From contig CAYXFZ010000063.1 of NCBI GenBank assembly GCA_964464385.1, forward strand, positions 1 through 15,086: DNA of 15,086 bases, given 5' to 3'. Positions 12,983 to 15,086 of the stretch are shown here, piece after piece. The stretch's first letter is position 1, and each line of letters starts with the position of its first letter. The DNA is from CAYXFZ01 sp964464385. Lineage in GTDB: Bacteria; Planctomycetota; UBA1135. The notes under the pieces were generated by a model that did not search any database, was not told the DNA's origin, and saw only the letters and a list, made by a program, of their open reading frames with translations. Made by a program: the position numbers and the translations under genes.

Positions 12983-14880
12983 CCGGCTGGTTGGGCCCTC
13001 TTTTTTCGAGGAAAGAGGCCCGAATCCAACTTGATGTCGGCGCAGCCTTGGGGATTCAATCCGCACTGACTGCAGGCTTCCGTTTGGCAATGCGGCGTCG
13101 CTTGCCCTGTGTGAGCCAGATCCCATTCCTCAAGCAAGTGCTCTCGCGAAACGCCCAAGTCCAAATGGTCCCATGGAAGAACTTCCGTTTTAGGTCGGGG
13201 TCGCCACGCCGACTGTTCCGGTCCATAGCCCGTTTCTTGGCAAGCTACCTGCCAAGCGTCCAATCGGATGCGTTCGTCCCAAGCGTCAAAGCGAGCTCCA
13301 TTTCGCCAAGCCGCCAGGAGGGTGGTGCCGGCGCGGCGGTCCGCTCGGGAAAGAAATCCTTCGACCCAGCTGCTGGCCGCTGAATGGCATTTCAGTCTGA
13401 CTGTTCGCAATCGCGGCAAATCAAAAAGATACTTTTGTCGTTCCACGACCGCGCTCGGCCGCAACTGGGGTGCCCATTGCAGGGGGGTCAAGGGCTTGGG
13501 AATGAAGGTGGAAACGGAGGCTGAAATTCGGCCGGGCCCACCGACCCCAGCCTCCCGCCTCAATTCCGCGCAACGATTTGCCATAGTGAGGATGCCAGCA
13601 AGGTCCTTTTGAGTCTCCGTCGGGATTCCCATCATGAAATAGAGTTTGATGTTGGAAATTCCTTGCTTCCATGCTTCGAGGGCCCCTTCGTAGAGGTCTT
13701 GATCTAAAATATTTTTGTTGATGGATCTGCGCAGACGTTCGGTTGCCACCTCGGGGGCCAAGGTGAGTCCGCTCGAGCGTTGGCCGCGCAGGCGGCGCGG
13801 AACTTCGCGCACCTCCTCATTGACGCGCAAGGACGGGACGCTTACGGAAATCCGTTCTGGCACCGCCCAGGAAGAAAGCAGGTCCATCATCTCCAGCAAT
13901 TGGGGGTGGTCGCTGGAGGAGAGGGAAGTCAACCCAACTTCGGGAATACCGGTGGCTCGATAAGCGTCGCGGGCAATCTCCAGGACCCTTGCGGGACTGC
14001 GCCATCGTTGGGGGCGTTTTTCCATCCCAGCTTGGCAAAAACGACAAGCTTGCACGCAACCCCGCATGATTTCGATGGAGATGCGTTCATGGATAATGCG
14101 AATTGCGGGGACCACCGGACGTCTTGGCCAAGCCGCATTTTCCAGATCCAAGACGAGGGCGCGAGTGGGCGAGCGAACCCCGTCCAGGGCCTCCATGCCT
14201 GCCAAGCCGTCGCCGGAAAACTCGGGTACCCACTGGCTAGGGGCGTAGAGCCAAGGACAGCGTTCCACCAAGGCGCGCAAAAGATCCCGGCGATGCCGGT
14301 GGCGTGGCCGCTCCTCCAAGAGCACTTGACTGAACATGAGAACGGACTCTTCTCCATCCCCGAGAAAACAGAGATCCACAAAATCGGCTAAGGGTTCGGG
14401 ATTCAGAGTGCCGGCACCGCCAGTGACCACGAGCGGGTGGTGAATCGAGCGATCCCGCGCCAACAAGGGGACGCCCCCGAGATCCAGACAAGTGAGGATG
14501 TTGGACCAGGAAAGTTCCGTTTGTAGGGTGAATCCAAGGACGTCCAGGGCGGCCAAGGGAGTCCGGGATTCCAGTGTCGTGAGGGGCCAGGATCGCCCCC
14601 GAAGAAGGGCCTCGGCATCCGTCCAGGGAGCAAAGCAGCGTTCAGCCCAAATGTCGGGGTGCTGGTTGAGAACGTCATAGAGAACGGCCAGACCTGCGTG
14701 GGCCATGCCCACCTCGTAGGTATCGGGATAGAGGAGAGCCCAGCGCAAACGGATAGAGGAGGGATCCTTGACGACTTGATTGACTTCCCCGCCGAGATAG
14801 CGGCCCGGTTTGTGGACCTCGGGAAGGCTAGCCAGGAAGGCTTCTTCGGAAAAGGGGCGGGAGGGGGCCACGAAGGGCAT
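12931..14880 (-). CDS. TIGR03960-type radical SAM protein with B12-binding-like N-terminus
   Basis: The 649-residue product starts at ATG 14880. The N-terminal region (about 20-240) resembles a cobalamin-binding-like fold: YPDTYEVGMAHAGLAVLYDVLN (50-71, in pieces), DVLGFTLQTELSWSNIL and GDGEES. The radical SAM core is about 260-490, with the cluster motif Cys275, Cys279, Cys282 in RGCVQACRFCQAG. Later blocks are GLTSLSSSDHP, LTLAPEVATERLRRSINK, KLYFMMGIPTET and STFIPKPLTPLQW, all typical of this family. A C-terminal cysteine cluster (598, 603, 606, 613) may bind another metal centre. It is a cytoplasmic [4Fe-4S] enzyme and its reaction is not established. The partner gene often adjacent to this family (TIGR03936/DUF2344) is not next to it here. 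Its last codons overlap the HAD gene. Confidence 0.88.
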   Translation of the reverse strand: MPFVAPSRPFSEEAFLASLPEVHKPGRYLGGEVNQVVKDPSSIRLRWALLYPDTYEVGMAHAGLAVLYDVLNQHPDIWAERCFAPWTDAEALLRGRSWPLTTLESRTPLAALDVLGFTLQTELSWSNILTCLDLGGVPLLARDRSIHHPLVVTGGAGTLNPEPLADFVDLCFLGDGEESVLMFSQVLLEERPRHRHRRDLLRALVERCPWLYAPSQWVPEFSGDGLAGMEALDGVRSPTRALVLDLENAAWPRRPVVPAIRIIHERISIEIMRGCVQACRFCQAGMEKRPQRWRSPARVLEIARDAYRATGIPEVGLTSLSSSDHPQLLEMMDLLSSWAVPERISVSVPSLRVNEEVREVPRRLRGQRSSGLTLAPEVATERLRRSINKNILDQDLYEGALEAWKQGISNIKLYFMMGIPTETQKDLAGILTMANRCAELRREAGVGGPGRISASVSTFIPKPLTPLQWAPQLRPSAVVERQKYLFDLPRLRTVRLKCHSAASSWVEGFLSRADRRAGTTLLAAWRNGARFDAWDERIRLDAWQVACQETGYGPEQSAWRPRPKTEVLPWDHLDLGVSREHLLEEWDLAHTGQATPHCQTEACSQCGLNPQGCADIKLDSGLFPRKKRAQPAGQSPTGKPKTRATSGQA

Positions 14881-14898
14881 CCTAGCGGGATGGGGTGC

Positions 14899-14927
14899 TT
14901 GCCGGTGATACAGGGGAGCGTTATCCT
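14899..14927 (+). promoter_or_regulatory. Predicted promoter of the omega-like gene
   Basis: TTGCCG (14899-14904) and TATCCT (14922-14927) are 17 bases apart. A start near 14934 would leave a leader of about 15 bases before ATG 14949. The same -10 hexamer and spacing are seen before trmD. The 68-base gap to the divergent radical SAM start must hold both promoters. Confidence 0.45.
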
Positions 14928-14948
14928 GCGCGGCCGACTTCGGGCCCC

Positions 14949-15086
14949 ATGTCCATGGAACTGACTCTTCCCCAGCGCCTCCAGCGTGCCATTCTTGGCT
15001 CTTTCGAGCGCACTGTATTGCTCCAAAAGCGGATCCGCCAGCTTGTGCGCGGGGACGCCCCTCTCTTCGACGCCGAGCTGGAGGGG
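14949..15086 (+). CDS. Probable RNA polymerase omega-like protein (start only)
   Basis: Forty-six codons run from ATG 14949 to the window edge without a stop. A second ATG lies at 14955. After a short leader, SFERTVLLQKRIRQLVRGDA and PLFDAELEG recall the omega subunit core, where a helix of the type LVLLAAKRARQL precedes G-x-x-PLV. Omega helps assemble the polymerase beta-prime subunit. The match is short and not fully typical (LLQKRIRQL rather than AAKRARQL), so a different small DNA- or RNA-binding protein is possible. It has its own likely promoter and diverges from the radical SAM gene. Confidence 0.45.
   Translation, partial: MSMELTLPQRLQRAILGSFERTVLLQKRIRQLVRGDAPLFDAELEG

Overview
The window is a compact stretch of bacterial chromosome with moderately high GC (near 60% by eye). 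It holds two adjacent outer-membrane beta-barrel genes, so the organism is a diderm. It also carries a fused SecDF, a LexA-type repressor, a YgiQ/TIGR03960-like radical SAM gene and few clear Shine-Dalgarno sites. No marker fixes the phylum. The mix would suit Planctomycetota, Acidobacteriota or a related uncultivated group, and that is inference. I saw no transposase, phage gene, CRISPR array, tRNA or rRNA.

Left edge (1-564): the minus strand carries the 5' part of a lexA-like gene. Its hinge is a poly-proline run encoded by three cytosine homopolymers. Its GTG start overlaps by one base the stop of a 28-codon single-membrane-span peptide ORF. A good sigma-70-like promoter with phased A-tracts points into this pair. 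Region 565-3554 (plus): nadB (L-aspartate oxidase) and hflX (ribosome-associated GTPase) overlap as ATGA. Region 3580-7616 (minus, one likely transcription unit): trmD, rplS, secDF and a small LysM protein. A hairpin presents the trmD ribosome binding site, and a second small hairpin spans the rplS stop codon.

Region 7720-10705 (plus): ribE (riboflavin synthase) is followed within 3-4 bases by two tandem alginate-export-like porin paralogues. Region 10713-12521 (minus): a secreted M28B peptidase of the glutamate carboxypeptidase II type, complete in all its zinc ligands. Region 12551-12982 (plus): a small HAD phosphatase-like protein. Its 3' end overlaps by 52 bases the convergent gene at 12931-14880 (minus), a TIGR03960-type radical SAM protein. 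Region 14949-15086 (plus): the start of a probable RNA polymerase omega-like protein, behind a TTGCCG-N17-TATCCT promoter.

Most genes are housekeeping functions: NAD and flavin synthesis, ribosome and tRNA maturation, and protein export. They are packed with almost no intergenic DNA. The most unusual part is the lexA end, where a micro-peptide is coupled to a repressor with a slippage-prone hinge. Next are the ribE-porin-porin operon and the SD-presenting hairpin before trmD.
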